A stretch of 64,000 nt of DNA from Holophagaceae bacterium (lineage in GTDB: Bacteria; Acidobacteriota; Holophagae; Holophagales; Holophagaceae): assembly GCA_016720465.1 (NCBI GenBank), contig JADKKO010000004.1:1674001-1738000 (forward strand), in the 5' to 3' direction. The position numbers and the translations under genes are program-made. The notes under the pieces were generated by a model. That model was not told the DNA's origin, searched no databases, and worked only from the letters and a program-made list of their open reading frames with translations. Below, in pieces: positions 24,981 to 34,700 of this stretch (positions are counted from its first letter, which is position 1; each line of letters starts with the position of its first letter).

Positions 24981-25783
24981 GCATGGACATGAATGAACCC
25001 CAGGAGAGCGGTTCCAAAAGGGTGGGGCGCCGGAAATTCCTCGATCTGGTGTTCAAGGCCATGCCCGCCGCGGGCATCACACTCGGAACCTGCGGACTGT
25101 CCATCAGCTCCCTCAGCGGGGAGGAGGACAAGAAGCTGGAGCCCCCTTCGGAAAAGAACAATTACGCCATGGCCGTGGATATCCACAAATGCATCGGCTG
25201 CGGCCGCTGCGCCTACGCCTGCAAGAAGGAAAACAAGGTCTCGGACGATCCCCACACCATGCGGACCTGGGTCGAGCGCTATGTGATTCCGGTGGAGGGG
25301 GATGCCATGGTCGACTCCCCGAACGGGGGCATCGACGGGTTTCCGGATCTGCCCGAGACCAGCAATGTGCTGAAGAGCTTCTTCGTGCCCAAGCTCTGCA
25401 ACCACTGCTCGAATCCGCCCTGTGTCCAGGTCTGCCCCGTGGGGGCGACCTTCCAGACCAAGGACGGCGTGGTGCTCGTGGACGAGAAATATTGCGTGGG
25501 TTGCCGCTATTGCATCCAGGCCTGTCCCTATGGCGCCCGCTACATGCATCCCGAAAAACACGTCGCCGACAAATGCACCTTCTGCTACCACCGCATCGCC
25601 AAGGGCCTGGTCCCCGCCTGCGTGGAAGTCTGCCCGACCCAGGCTCGGGTGTTCGGCGATCTGAACAAGCAGAGCAGTCCCATCCGGCGGTTCCTCAGGT
25701 TCAACGCGATCAAGGCGCTGAAGCAGGAGCTCAATACGCGGCCGAAGGTCTTCTATGCCAACGCCGATTTGGAGGTCAGGTAA
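24977..25783 (+). CDS. Four-cluster ferredoxin-type subunit of an NrfD-family complex
   Basis: 268 residues. A twin-arginine signal (VGRRKFLDLVFKAMPAAG) marks export to the periplasmic side. Four [4Fe-4S] motif sets follow: CIGCGRCAYACKKEN, CNHCSNPPCVQVCPVGA, CVGCRYCIQACPYGA and CTFCYHR...CVEVCPTQA. This is the HybA/NrfC/DmsB-like pattern of electron-transfer subunits. It starts within the stop codon of the cytochrome gene. Its four clusters would link the NrfD subunit to the cytochrome. Confidence 0.9.
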   Translation: MSMDMNEPQESGSKRVGRRKFLDLVFKAMPAAGITLGTCGLSISSLSGEEDKKLEPPSEKNNYAMAVDIHKCIGCGRCAYACKKENKVSDDPHTMRTWVERYVIPVEGDAMVDSPNGGIDGFPDLPETSNVLKSFFVPKLCNHCSNPPCVQVCPVGATFQTKDGVVLVDEKYCVGCRYCIQACPYGARYMHPEKHVADKCTFCYHRIAKGLVPACVEVCPTQARVFGDLNKQSSPIRRFLRFNAIKALKQELNTRPKVFYANADLEVR

Positions 25784-25786
25784 GCC

Positions 25787-26995
25787 ATGGAACCCACCCT
25801 CGTCATCGCCATGCTGGAGCCATTCAACGGGTACATCTACCCGAATGAATACTTCCTGCAGTGGGAATTGCTGATCGTTCTCTATCCCTACCTCACGGGA
25901 CTCGTCGCGGGAGCCTTCATCCTGGCCTCCCTGGAGCGCGTCTTCCACGTGAAGGCGCTCCTGCCGGTGTACCGGCTGGCCTTGCTCAGCGCCCTGGCCT
26001 TCCTGATCGCGGCGCCCCTGCCCCTGATGGCGCATCTGGGGCATCCGGAACGGGCCCTGGAGATGCTCGTCACGCCGCACACGGCCTCGGCCATGGCGAT
26101 GTTCGGCTTCGTCTACGCCTGGTACCTGCTGGTGGTCCTGCTCCTGGAGATCTGGTTCGATTACCGGGCCGATATCGTCCATCTTTCCAATACGAAGACC
26201 GGGGTCATGAAGTATGTGTACAAAATCCTGACGCTGGGCGCCACCGACGTCTCCCCGGAGGCCTTGCGGTTCGACGAAAAGGCCGGCCGCCTGATCACCA
26301 TCATCGGCATCCCGTCGGCCTTCATGCTCCACGGCTACGTGGGATTCATCTTCGGTTCCATCAAGGCCAATCCGTGGTGGAGTTCGGTGCTGATGCCCAT
26401 CGTGTTCCTGTTCTCGGCCATCGTATCGGGGATGGCGGCGGTGCTGCTCATCTACATGGTCGCGTCCTGGGCCCGCTGGAAGCCCATCGACATGGCCTGC
26501 GTGAACAAGCTGGCGGAATTCCTGCTGTACGCGATGCTGGTGGATTTCACCCTGGAAATCCTCGACTTCATCCACCGGCTTTATGAATCGGAAGAATCCA
26601 TCCACATCCTCTCGCAGCTTATCTCGGACCGGCTGTTCATCAGCCTGATCATCACGCAGGTGTTGATCGGCGGACTGCTGCCGCTGTTCGGAATCCTGGT
26701 GGGCCGCTACGGGAAATTCCCCGACGAGATGCGCAAGATGCTCTATTTCCTGGTGGGGATCCTGATCCAGGTCGGCATTTTCAGCATGAGATGGAATGTG
26801 GTCATCGGGGGCCAGATGTTCTCGAAGAGCCTGCGCGGCCTCACCATCTACAAAGTCCATTTGATGGGCATCGAGGGGCTCCTGGTGTCCATCGGATTCC
26901 TGATCCTGCCCCTGGCGGTCCTGTTCGTGCTGCTCAGGCTGCTGCCGCCCTGGCTCAACGAAAAACAAGAAGAAGAGGCCGTTCCGGTCGCCTGA
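25787..26995 (+). CDS. NrfD/PsrC-family integral membrane quinol subunit
   Basis: 402 residues with about ten transmembrane helices. The NrfD-like start (YPNEYFLQWELLIVLYPYLTGLVAGAFILASL) and the following hydrophobic blocks fit PsrC/NrfD proteins, which bind menaquinone in the inner membrane. It lies three bases after the FeS gene and shares a TGATG junction with the dihaem gene. Together the genes form a periplasm-facing menaquinone oxidoreductase module. Direction of electron flow is not fixed by sequence. Confidence 0.9.
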   Translation: MEPTLVIAMLEPFNGYIYPNEYFLQWELLIVLYPYLTGLVAGAFILASLERVFHVKALLPVYRLALLSALAFLIAAPLPLMAHLGHPERALEMLVTPHTASAMAMFGFVYAWYLLVVLLLEIWFDYRADIVHLSNTKTGVMKYVYKILTLGATDVSPEALRFDEKAGRLITIIGIPSAFMLHGYVGFIFGSIKANPWWSSVLMPIVFLFSAIVSGMAAVLLIYMVASWARWKPIDMACVNKLAEFLLYAMLVDFTLEILDFIHRLYESEESIHILSQLISDRLFISLIITQVLIGGLLPLFGILVGRYGKFPDEMRKMLYFLVGILIQVGIFSMRWNVVIGGQMFSKSLRGLTIYKVHLMGIEGLLVSIGFLILPLAVLFVLLRLLPPWLNEKQEEEAVPVA

Positions 26996-27006
26996 TGGAG
27001 GGTTCC

Positions 27007-27336
27007 GTGAAAAAGATCTCCCGTTTTATGGTGCTTGCGGCCGCCGTTGCAGGCGCGGGCGGGATCGCAGAGGCCAAACCGATTTATAAAAAAGAGATCG
27101 GCATTACCTACTGCACTGTCTGCCATGTGAGCGACAAGAAGGCGCCCAACGCATCGAACCCCTTGTGGAAAAAAGCCAAGGAGCACAGCGCCAAGCTCGC
27201 CGAGGGGAAAGGGGATTTCGCCGGGAAGAAAGCCTGCAACGACTGCCACAAGGGCAAGCAGAAACCCCCAGCAAGTCCGGGCGTTCCGCCCAAGAAAGGG
27301 AAGGGAACCAAGGCGAAGGCAACCAAACCCGCCTGA
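27007..27336 (+). CDS. Small dihaem c-type cytochrome
   Basis: 109 residues with two CxxCH sites (CTVCH, CNDCH). The GTG at 27007 is five bases after GGAGG and gives a compact signal peptide (MKKISRFMVLAAAVAGAGGIAEA). An ATG at 26995 would add MEGS and overlap the NrfD stop. The C terminus is a Lys/Pro/Ala-rich low-complexity tail. It is the fourth gene of the cytochrome operon and likely a periplasmic electron carrier for it. Confidence 0.8.
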   Translation: MKKISRFMVLAAAVAGAGGIAEAKPIYKKEIGITYCTVCHVSDKKAPNASNPLWKKAKEHSAKLAEGKGDFAGKKACNDCHKGKQKPPASPGVPPKKGKGTKAKATKPA

Positions 27337-27420
27337 ATCAAGCCCTAGCACGGTCGTATTGGAGGGGCCAGCCCACTTTCTGACCCTGGTCTTCGGCCGC
27401 ATGCAGCGGCCAATGGGGAA

Positions 27421-27473
27421 CCCGCGGGAATTCGCGGGCCGGCAGGACCATGTCCGCATCTCCGTTGCGGACA
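27421..27473. other. Two adjacent small hairpins between the cytochrome and pnt operons
   Basis: CCCGCG-ggaatt-CGCGGG (27421-27438) and TGTCCGCA-7 bases-TGCGGACA (27451-27473) are perfect stems. Neither has a T run, so termination by Rho or another role is more likely than an intrinsic terminator. The remaining bases of the 287-base gap hold only GAGGAG before pntAA. Confidence 0.45.
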
Positions 27474-27623
27474 ATCTGGTCCGCCTACTGGAAATGGTAT
27501 CTTTAAGGCAGCCTCTCGACCCTTCATCACTCATATGACCATCCGCGGATTCGCCTGTCCGCCCTCTGCGCCCTTGATGCCCGCCGCGCCCAGAAGCCGT
27601 CCGTTCCAGACCGTGAGGAGACC

Positions 27624-28794
27624 ATGAAGATCGCCGTTCCGAAGGAATCCAGGGAGCACGAGAACCGCGTCGCCCTGGATCCCGACTCCTGCAAGAAATT
27701 GGTCCAGGCCGGGATCGAGGTGTCCATCGAAGCGGGCGCCGGAAGCAGCGCCTTCTTCTCGGACGAGGCCTACCGGAAAGCCGGGGCTTCGGTCGTTTCC
27801 GACCCGGCTGAACTGCTGGGGTCGGCGGATTTCACGCTGAAGGTGAACGCGCCCGGGCTGCGGGCCGACGGCCGCCACGAGGCCGACTTGATGAAGCCCG
27901 GATCCATGCTCCTGGCTTCGATCTTCCCCACCCGCAATCTCGAAGCGGTGAAGAAACTGGCTGACCGGAAGATCACGGCCTTCTCCACCGACTGCATCCC
28001 CCGCACCACCCGCGCCCAGGCCATGGACACCCTTTCGAGCCAGGGGAACATCGTGGGCTACAAGGGCGTCCTGCTGGGCGCGGTGGAATTGCCCAGCTAT
28101 TTCCCGATGTTCATGACCGCCGCGGGGACCACCCTTTCGGCCAAGGTCTTCGTCATCGGCGCGGGCGTCGCGGGCCTCCAGGCCATCGCCACTGCCAAGC
28201 GCCTGGGCGCCAGCGTCACCGCCACGGATGTCCGCCCGGAGGTCAAGGAGCAGATCGAGTCCGTGGGCGGCAAATACATCGGCATCGAACTGCAGCAGAA
28301 TACTCAAGGAGGGGGCGGCTACGCGGCGGAACTGTCGGCCGAGGACAAGGCCCGTCAGGCCAAGATGCTGGCCGACCACTGCGCCCAGGTGGACGTGGTG
28401 ATCACGACGGCGCTCATCGGCGGCGTCCTGGCGCCGAAGCTCCTGGATGAAAGCATCGTGAAATCCATGAAGCCCGGGTCGGTGATCGTGGACCTGGGCG
28501 CCGATGGCGGAGGCAACTGCACCCTGTCCAAGGTCGGCGGCAGCATCGAGGTGGGCGGCGTCAGGATCATCGCGCCAACGAACCTGCCCTCCAGCCTGCC
28601 ACACCACGCCAGCATGCTGTTTTCGCGGAACCTGCCTGAACTTCATGACGGCGTTCTGGAAGCAGGATGAGAACCGTTTCGACCTGGACTGGAACGACGA
28701 CATCCTGAAAGCCTGCGCGGTGGTCCACGATGGCGTGGTCCTGCATGGCCCGGCCCTGAAGGCCTTGCAGGCTCTGGATCCGCCCCAGGCCTGA
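27624..28794 (+). CDS. pntAA: NAD(P) transhydrogenase subunit alpha part 1 (apparent frameshift)
   Basis: Cytoplasmic NAD(H)-binding subunit of the proton-pumping transhydrogenase. The AlaDh/PNT N-terminal domain (MKIAVPKESREHENRVALDP), TRAQAMDTLSSQGNI and FVIGAGVAGLQAIATAKRLGA (Rossmann) are intact. In frame, translation stops at 28670 after LFSRNLPELHDGVLEAG. From 28636 the other frame reads LNFMTAFWKQDENRFDLDW to a stop at 28794, which is the conserved PntAA C terminus. An extra C in CTGCCTG near 28635 would explain it. Either the sequence has an indel error or the protein loses about 50 residues. Confidence 0.85.
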
Positions 28795-28820
28795 CCCATA
28801 GCGGAAGGAGAATCGACTTT

Positions 28821-29186
28821 ATGCGCCTTTCTGAGAACGCCACCGCCGCCGTCCAGGCGGACCCGGGTCCTGCGCCGGGAGGACATGGCCAGCTCGATTT
28901 CATGGGCGCCCTGTTCGTGTTCATGCTGGCCAGCTTCATCGGGATCATGGTCATCCAGCGGGTGTCCCGGCTGCTGCACACGCCGCTCATGAGCCTCACC
29001 AACGCCATCTCCGCCATCGCGGTGGTGGGCGCCATCATCGTGTCGGCGGGAAAGGACTATCCGCCCTACATCGTGGCCCTGGGCCTGGTCGCCATCATCT
29101 GCTCGACCACCAACATCGTGAGCGGCTTCCTCATCACGGACCGCATGCTGAAGATGTTCAAGAAGCAGGGCGGGGCCGGCAAATGA
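28821..29186 (+). CDS. pntAB: NAD(P) transhydrogenase subunit alpha part 2
   Basis: 121 residues, the separate membrane piece of the alpha subunit in split transhydrogenases. Three to four helices are visible (FMGALFVFMLASFIGIMVIQ, SAIAVVGAIIVSAGKD, YIVALGLVAIICSTTNIVSG), followed by FLITDRMLKMFKK, the conserved end. The order AA, AB, B matches the split form. The stop overlaps the pntB start as ATGA. Confidence 0.92.
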   Translation: MRLSENATAAVQADPGPAPGGHGQLDFMGALFVFMLASFIGIMVIQRVSRLLHTPLMSLTNAISAIAVVGAIIVSAGKDYPPYIVALGLVAIICSTTNIVSGFLITDRMLKMFKKQGGAGK

Positions 29187-30607
29187 ACCCCGAAAACCTC
29201 GTCCAGCTCCTATACCTCATTTCGACGGCCCTGTTCATCATGTCGCTCAAGTGGATGAGCGATCCAGCCACCGCCCGGAAAGGGGTTTTCTCGGGCGTGG
29301 CGGCCATGCTACTTGCGGTCGTGGGCACCTTGGCGGGTGTCTCCATCACGGGCGGAACCCATTATTGGTGGATTCTCGGCGCCTTCATCCTGGGTTCCGC
29401 GATCGGTTATCCGCTTGCCCAGGTCCCCTTGACCGCGGTTCCGCAACGGACGGCGCTTTCCCATGCTTTCGGCGGGTTGGCGGCGGGCCTTGTGGGCACC
29501 GCGAAATATTTCCTCTATTTTGGCCGGGGGGACGCGCCCTCGCTATCGCCCTTCATCATGGTGGCGCTGGTGGCGGAGATCCTGCTTGGCTTCCTGACCT
29601 TTACCGGTTCGTTGATGGCCGCAGGAAAGCTGCAGGAGGTGAAATGGATCCCCCAGCGGCCCGTGACCTATCCGCTGCAGAATGTCGGCAACATCGGCCT
29701 GCTGATCGTGGCCGTGGGGCTGGGGCTGGCGCTGATTCTGAACCCGCTGGCGGGCTGGGCCCCCTATGCCTTCATGGGCGTCATCCTTCTGGCTTTGGCC
29801 TTCGGCGTCCTCATGATCCTGCCCATCGGCGGCGCGGACATGCCGACGGTCATCTCGATCCTGAATGCCTATGCGGGCCTTTCCGCGGTCGCCATGGGCT
29901 TCGTGCTCAACAACAAGCTGCTGATCATCGCGGGCGCCCTGGATGGCAGCTCCGGCCTGATCCTGTCGATCATCATGTGCAAGGCCATGAACCGTTCCTT
30001 TGCGAATGTCCTGTTCGGCGCCTTCGGCCAGGCTCCGCAGGCCAGCGCGGCAGGCGAAGCGAAGGCCTACAAGAGCGACACCACCGAGAGCGCCGCGCAG
30101 GTGCTCGGCCAGGCCAACCTCGTGGTCATCGTCCCCGGCTACGGCCTGGCGGTGGCCCAGGCCCAGCACAAGGTCCGCGAGCTCTATGACCTGCTGAAAA
30201 AGAACGGCGTCACAGTCAAATTCGCGATCCATCCGGTGGCCGGCCGCATGCCGGGGCACATGAACGTGCTGCTGGCCGAGGCCGAGATTCCCTATGACGA
30301 CCTGGTGGAAATGGACGTCATCAACGGGGACATGCCCCAGGCCGACGTGGCGCTCATCATCGGCGCCAACGACGTGGTCAACCCCGCCGCCCGCTCCGAC
30401 AAGAGCAGCCCGATCTTCGGCATGCCGATCATCGACGCAGACAGGGCTCGGGCCGTCTACGCCATCAAGCGCTCCAAGAACCCGGGCTTCGCCGGCATCG
30501 ACAACGAGCTCTACTTCCTCGACAAGACCTTCATGCTGTTCGGGGACGCCAAAGCAGTCGTGGGCGAACTGGCCAGGCATCTCGCGGATGAGGGCGGAGG
30601 GCACTAG
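29183..30607 (+). CDS. pntB: NAD(P) transhydrogenase subunit beta
   Basis: 474 residues combining about nine transmembrane helices with the C-terminal NADP(H)-binding domain. Family motifs are intact: SHAFGGLAAGLVGTAKYF, ILNAYAGLSAVAMGFVLNN, IVVPGYGLAV-like IVPGYGLAVAQAQHKV, HPVAGRMPGHMNVLLAEA and GANDVVNPAAR. It couples hydride transfer between NADH and NADP+ to proton movement. It is the last gene of the pnt operon. Confidence 0.96.
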   Translation: MNPENLVQLLYLISTALFIMSLKWMSDPATARKGVFSGVAAMLLAVVGTLAGVSITGGTHYWWILGAFILGSAIGYPLAQVPLTAVPQRTALSHAFGGLAAGLVGTAKYFLYFGRGDAPSLSPFIMVALVAEILLGFLTFTGSLMAAGKLQEVKWIPQRPVTYPLQNVGNIGLLIVAVGLGLALILNPLAGWAPYAFMGVILLALAFGVLMILPIGGADMPTVISILNAYAGLSAVAMGFVLNNKLLIIAGALDGSSGLILSIIMCKAMNRSFANVLFGAFGQAPQASAAGEAKAYKSDTTESAAQVLGQANLVVIVPGYGLAVAQAQHKVRELYDLLKKNGVTVKFAIHPVAGRMPGHMNVLLAEAEIPYDDLVEMDVINGDMPQADVALIIGANDVVNPAARSDKSSPIFGMPIIDADRARAVYAIKRSKNPGFAGIDNELYFLDKTFMLFGDAKAVVGELARHLADEGGGH

Positions 30608-30925
30608 CCATCAAGGACCATAGCGGGTGGCGTCCGCACAGGATTGAATGGACCACTTCAGGGCAGGTCTACCTCCGCTTCTGATGCTTGAAAGATGTTG
30701 ATCTCCATCACAGTTGCAAGGTGCGGAATGCGGACTGCGCTGATTTATGAACTAAGATTCACAGAGAGCTATTTATAAAGAATCCTACAGAACCGCGCAC
30801 AGTGGCTTTTACGGCGAACACGGACTGGCGGGGGGTGGTTTGCCGGGACTGCGGCGAATCAGTCTTGGCCGCTAGCTGTCTGATGTCTTGCTTGATGGTG
30901 TTCTACCAAGACCTGGAGTAATCGC
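30608..30925. other. Intergenic region after pntB
   Basis: 318 bases with no gene. It holds an FNR-like box (listed separately) about 215 bases before the DUF2339 gene and an AT-rich stretch near 30750-30790. GGAG lies nine bases before the next ATG. No riboswitch could be recognised. Confidence 0.5.
30698..30711. promoter_or_regulatory. FNR/CRP-like box (TTGAT-N4-ATCAC)
   Basis: TTGAT-CTCC-ATCAC matches the FNR/Anr consensus TTGAT-N4-ATCAA at nine of ten fixed bases. A sister box with the same ATCACAG right side lies upstream of the formate dehydrogenase gene. It sits between pntB and the DUF2339 gene. Confidence 0.4.
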
Positions 30926-31750
30926 ATGAGTAAGTCCTCGAACTACGTGCTCCCCATCGCCAGTCTCTGTTGCGCCGCCTTTGTGTATGTCGCGCAACAA
31001 ATGAGTGGCGCCTCGACTGGCTGCCTCACCGCCATCCTGATCTTCACATCCCTGGGCCTGGCGATCGCCGCCTTGATACGCACCTCGAATGCTCCGGTGG
31101 ATGAGAACTTCGATGCCAAAGCGCTCTGGGAGGCCATCGCGAAGTTGAGGGTGGAAGTGGATTCACTGCGGAAACAGATCCACACCCAGGAGAACGTACT
31201 CAAGGACTCGTCCGCAGCGAAGGAAGACACCCACCCTGGGGTCGCGATCCCCCCTCCGCTGAAGTCGGTGATCGTCCAGCCATCAAGGCCCGCACCGGAA
31301 TTCCGGAGTCCTAAAGCTGCCTACCCCGTCATCCCGGAATTGCCGAAGGCGCCAGAGCCGGAACCTGCCGTGCTTCCCGTGATCGCGACGCCAGGTCTGG
31401 CCGTAGCGGCAGCAGCGTTCGAAGTCTCGCCGCCCCCAGAGATCCCGGCCCTCCCCGAGCTTCCGCTGGCGCCTCCCGCCCTTCCTGTGCCTGAGCCTGT
31501 GGTCTTTACCGCCGCGCAACCCGCAGCGATCGTGGAACCCATCGTGCCAGCTTTCATGAAGGCCGAGGAACCCATCGCGCCCGAGCCTGCGCCCGAGCCG
31601 GAACCTGTCGTCGCACCAGGGTCATTAATCCCAGAATCTATGGCCCCATCCAGGCCGCAATGGGAGCCGTTGCCTGCGCCCGTTCCCCTGCCACTTCCAG
31701 GCCGACCAGCTTTCAAGCCCATGGTCCACCTGCCACCCCGTCGGAGATAG
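30926..31750 (+). CDS. DUF2339 membrane protein, N-terminal part (frame broken)
   Basis: 274 residues that read as the front of a DUF2339 protein. Two transmembrane helices (VLPIASLCCAAFVYVAQQ and LTAILIFTSLGLAIAALI) are followed by a coiled coil (LWEAIAKLRVEVDSLRKQI) and a long Pro/Ala/Glu-rich linker. The frame closes with LPPRRR-stop just where such proteins begin their many-helix part. The other frame continues with PSEIVEKPRRNMEDF from 31738. A lost C in the CCCC run at 31735-31738 would join them. Confidence 0.7.
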   Translation: MSKSSNYVLPIASLCCAAFVYVAQQMSGASTGCLTAILIFTSLGLAIAALIRTSNAPVDENFDAKALWEAIAKLRVEVDSLRKQIHTQENVLKDSSAAKEDTHPGVAIPPPLKSVIVQPSRPAPEFRSPKAAYPVIPELPKAPEPEPAVLPVIATPGLAVAAAAFEVSPPPEIPALPELPLAPPALPVPEPVVFTAAQPAAIVEPIVPAFMKAEEPIAPEPAPEPEPVVAPGSLIPESMAPSRPQWEPLPAPVPLPLPGRPAFKPMVHLPPRRR

Positions 31751-31770
31751 TGGAAAAGCCGCGGCGCAAC

Positions 31771-34700
31771 ATGGAGGACTTCCTCGGGACCCAGCTTTTC
31801 CTCAAAGCGGGGGTCGCCATCCTGGTGATCGGCGTGGTCTTCGCCATGGGCCTGGTGTTCCAGCGCATGGGGCCCCTTGGAAAGATCCTCATGGGCTACC
31901 TGGGCGCTCTCGCCATGCTCGGCGGGGGACTGTTCGCGGAGCGGAGACCCACCTACATGACCTTCGGCAGGGCGATCATCGCCGGGGCCTGGGGCATCCT
32001 GTATTTCGTCACCTACGCGGGCGGCTTCATCGAAGCCAGCAAGGTCTTTCCCAACCAGTCCGCGGCCATCATTGCGCTGCTTGTCGCCGCCGCTGCAGCC
32101 GTCGCCTTCTCGCTGCGCTACCGAAATGAGTGGACCACCACCTCGGCCTTCCTGCTCATCTTTCTGGGCCTCGGAACGGCGGCCTGGGAACTGCAGCCCA
32201 CCTTCAATCTCACCAGCACGCTCATCGTGGCGCTCGCCATGGCAGTCCTGGTCTGGCGCACCGGATGGGTGCGCTTATTGGGTTTTGGCGTCCCGGCCAC
32301 TTGGGGCACGCTCACTTTCTGGATCATCCGCCGCCCCAGCCTCGCCGCCGATGCCAGCCTGCTCATCACGCTGCTGCTGTGCTGGGCTGCCTTCCAGCTC
32401 GTACTCGTCTTCTTTGATGGGGACGAGGACCGGGAGCGCTGGATCGGCCTTTCCCAGATCGGCAACTTTCTCGGCGGTTTCGGCCTCTGCCTGCACCAGA
32501 CCTTGCATGAGGGACGTCCCTGGATCTGGGCAGCCGGATTCGGCCTGGCGAATCTCCTGGTCGCCTGGGCCTACCAGCGCCGCGGACGCCGCACCATGTA
32601 CCTGCTGGCGGCCACGGAGGCTTTCGCGGCCCTGGCGTTGGTGACCCCGCTCAGACTGGGCTGGAAGCATCACCTGACCCCGGTCTACCGACTCCTCGGC
32701 ATCGAGATGCTCCTGGTGGGAGGCATCGTCCTGAAGGAAAAATATTTCCGGCGGATCGCCTACGGCGCGTTCTGCTTCACGCTCCTGGACATCCTCATCA
32801 CCAAGCTCGATCCGGCCCTCGGCATGGGCAGAACCCTGTTGCTGGCGACGGCATCCGGTCTCTGGCTCCTCAACGCGGGCCTGCTCAGGACCTTCTGGAA
32901 AGAGACCTGCGAAGCGGCCCACGAGATCCCCATCGCTCCCTACTTCTTCAGCGCTGCAGGCACCTTCCTGCTGGGTCTCTTCATCTGGTTCGAGATTCCG
33001 GTCCGGAACTTGGGCAGCGCCTACGCCCTCCTGGCCCTGTTGTGGCTGGCTCTGGGATGGCTGAAAGGGCAGCGGGACACCCTTGCCGAAGCGCCCGTCC
33101 TGGGCTTCGTGGCGCTCGGCTCCGCCATCTATGCCTTGGTCTCCATTCCAGGAGAGCCCGGAACTGTCATGGCGCGCTGGGCAGGTGCGGGGGGCACCGC
33201 CCTGTTGCTGGGTGCCGGTAGCGCCCTGGCCCGCAGGAAACCCCATGAGGATGTCCCTGAAGAGGTAGCCCCATCCATTACGGCGTTCTTCGGATATCTC
33301 GGCGTGATCGCGACTTGGGCCTTGCTCTTCCGTGAACTTCCGGTGGCCTTGGTGGGCACGGGCTTCGGAATCCTGGCGATGGCCCTCATGGGCATCGCCG
33401 CCATTGGAAAATTCAAGGACGTCGCCACTTCGGCCTTCTTCACCTTGGCCGCGGCGCTGCTAATCCTTCTGCTCAAACCCGTGCCATCAGGCCCGCCCCT
33501 CTGGCACGTCACCCTCCATGGGTGGTCGCTGCTGAGCGTGTCCGCCGCCGCCTTTGCCATCGAAGCGATCGTCAGGTTCTCCAAGGACGAGACGTTTCTC
33601 TCCGAATCAGCCTGGACGGCCGCCCGCAGGTTCGCCGCGCTTTCCGGGTTCGTGCTGCTGCTGGTCGCGGCCTACACCGAGCTGCCCTTGGCCTGGCGGG
33701 CCACCGGCTTCGCGGCCCTTGCCGTGGTCTATTTCGGGATCGCCCTCTGGCGGGGCCACAAAGACCGCGCCAGAGGCGCCCTGGTCCTCTTCGGGTTCGC
33801 CCTGGTCCTGCTCTACGCAGAGCCAGCCCCCGCAACGCCCGGTTTGTGGCACATCAGCCACCGCGGGTGGTCTTTATTGGGTGTCGGCGCGATGGCCTTC
33901 ATACTGGAGTGCCTGATCCGCAGGCCCGCCTCTGAGGCTCTGTTCACAAAGACAATACGGAACTGGGCGATGTATGCCGTGAGCATCCCCGGGCTCTTGC
34001 TTGGATGCCTCGCGCTCTATACCGAGGCCCCCACTCCGTGGATCGCGGTCTCCTTCGGCGTCGCAGCCATCGGCTACCTCCTTTTGGGCATCCGCTGGTG
34101 CCACAAGGACCGAGCCTATGAGGCTTACCTGTTGCTGATCTTCGGGCTCCTCACCCTGATCGCCAAGCCCGCCTCGCCGCAAGTGGGGTGGTTCCACCTC
34201 GGCATCCGTTCCTGGACGCTCATGGGCCTTGGGGCCACTGCCTTCATTCTGGAATTCATCTCCCGCCGGGATGGCGCCAGGGAGGTTCTGGGCGAAAAAT
34301 GGAGGCAGGAACCCATCCTGTTCACGAGCCTCGTGGGGCTTGTGCTGGCCGTCCTCGTCCTTTTCATCGAGGTCCCCGATGCATGGCTCGCCGTGACAAT
34401 GTCAGGTTTAGCCGTGCTCCATCTGGGCCTCGGGATGCTCTGGTCCCATCGGGAGCGAGCGCTCGCCTCCTTTGGCCTCATGGGGTTGGCCTTGGTGCTG
34501 CTCTGGGTCAAACCAGCCTCCACCATCACACTGTGGGGGGCCATCACGCTCCATGGCTGGACTCTGTTGGGGGTGGCCCTGGCTGCCTTCCTTTCCGAAG
34601 CCATGATCAGAATCCCCGCGGCTCAACGCGTGCTCAACGAGCGCGAACGGCAGGGCGCGCTCTGGTTTCATTCTCTCTCGGGCCTAACGCTTATGGTCTG

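Noticed and set aside
24950..26968. A 672-codon minus-strand frame across the FeS/NrfD genes
   Set aside because: His/Gln/Asp-rich translation with no fold, directly opposite well-supported genes.
30608..30925. Cyclic-di-GMP (GEMM) riboswitch
   Set aside because: The conserved core sequence could not be read here or before the cytochrome genes.
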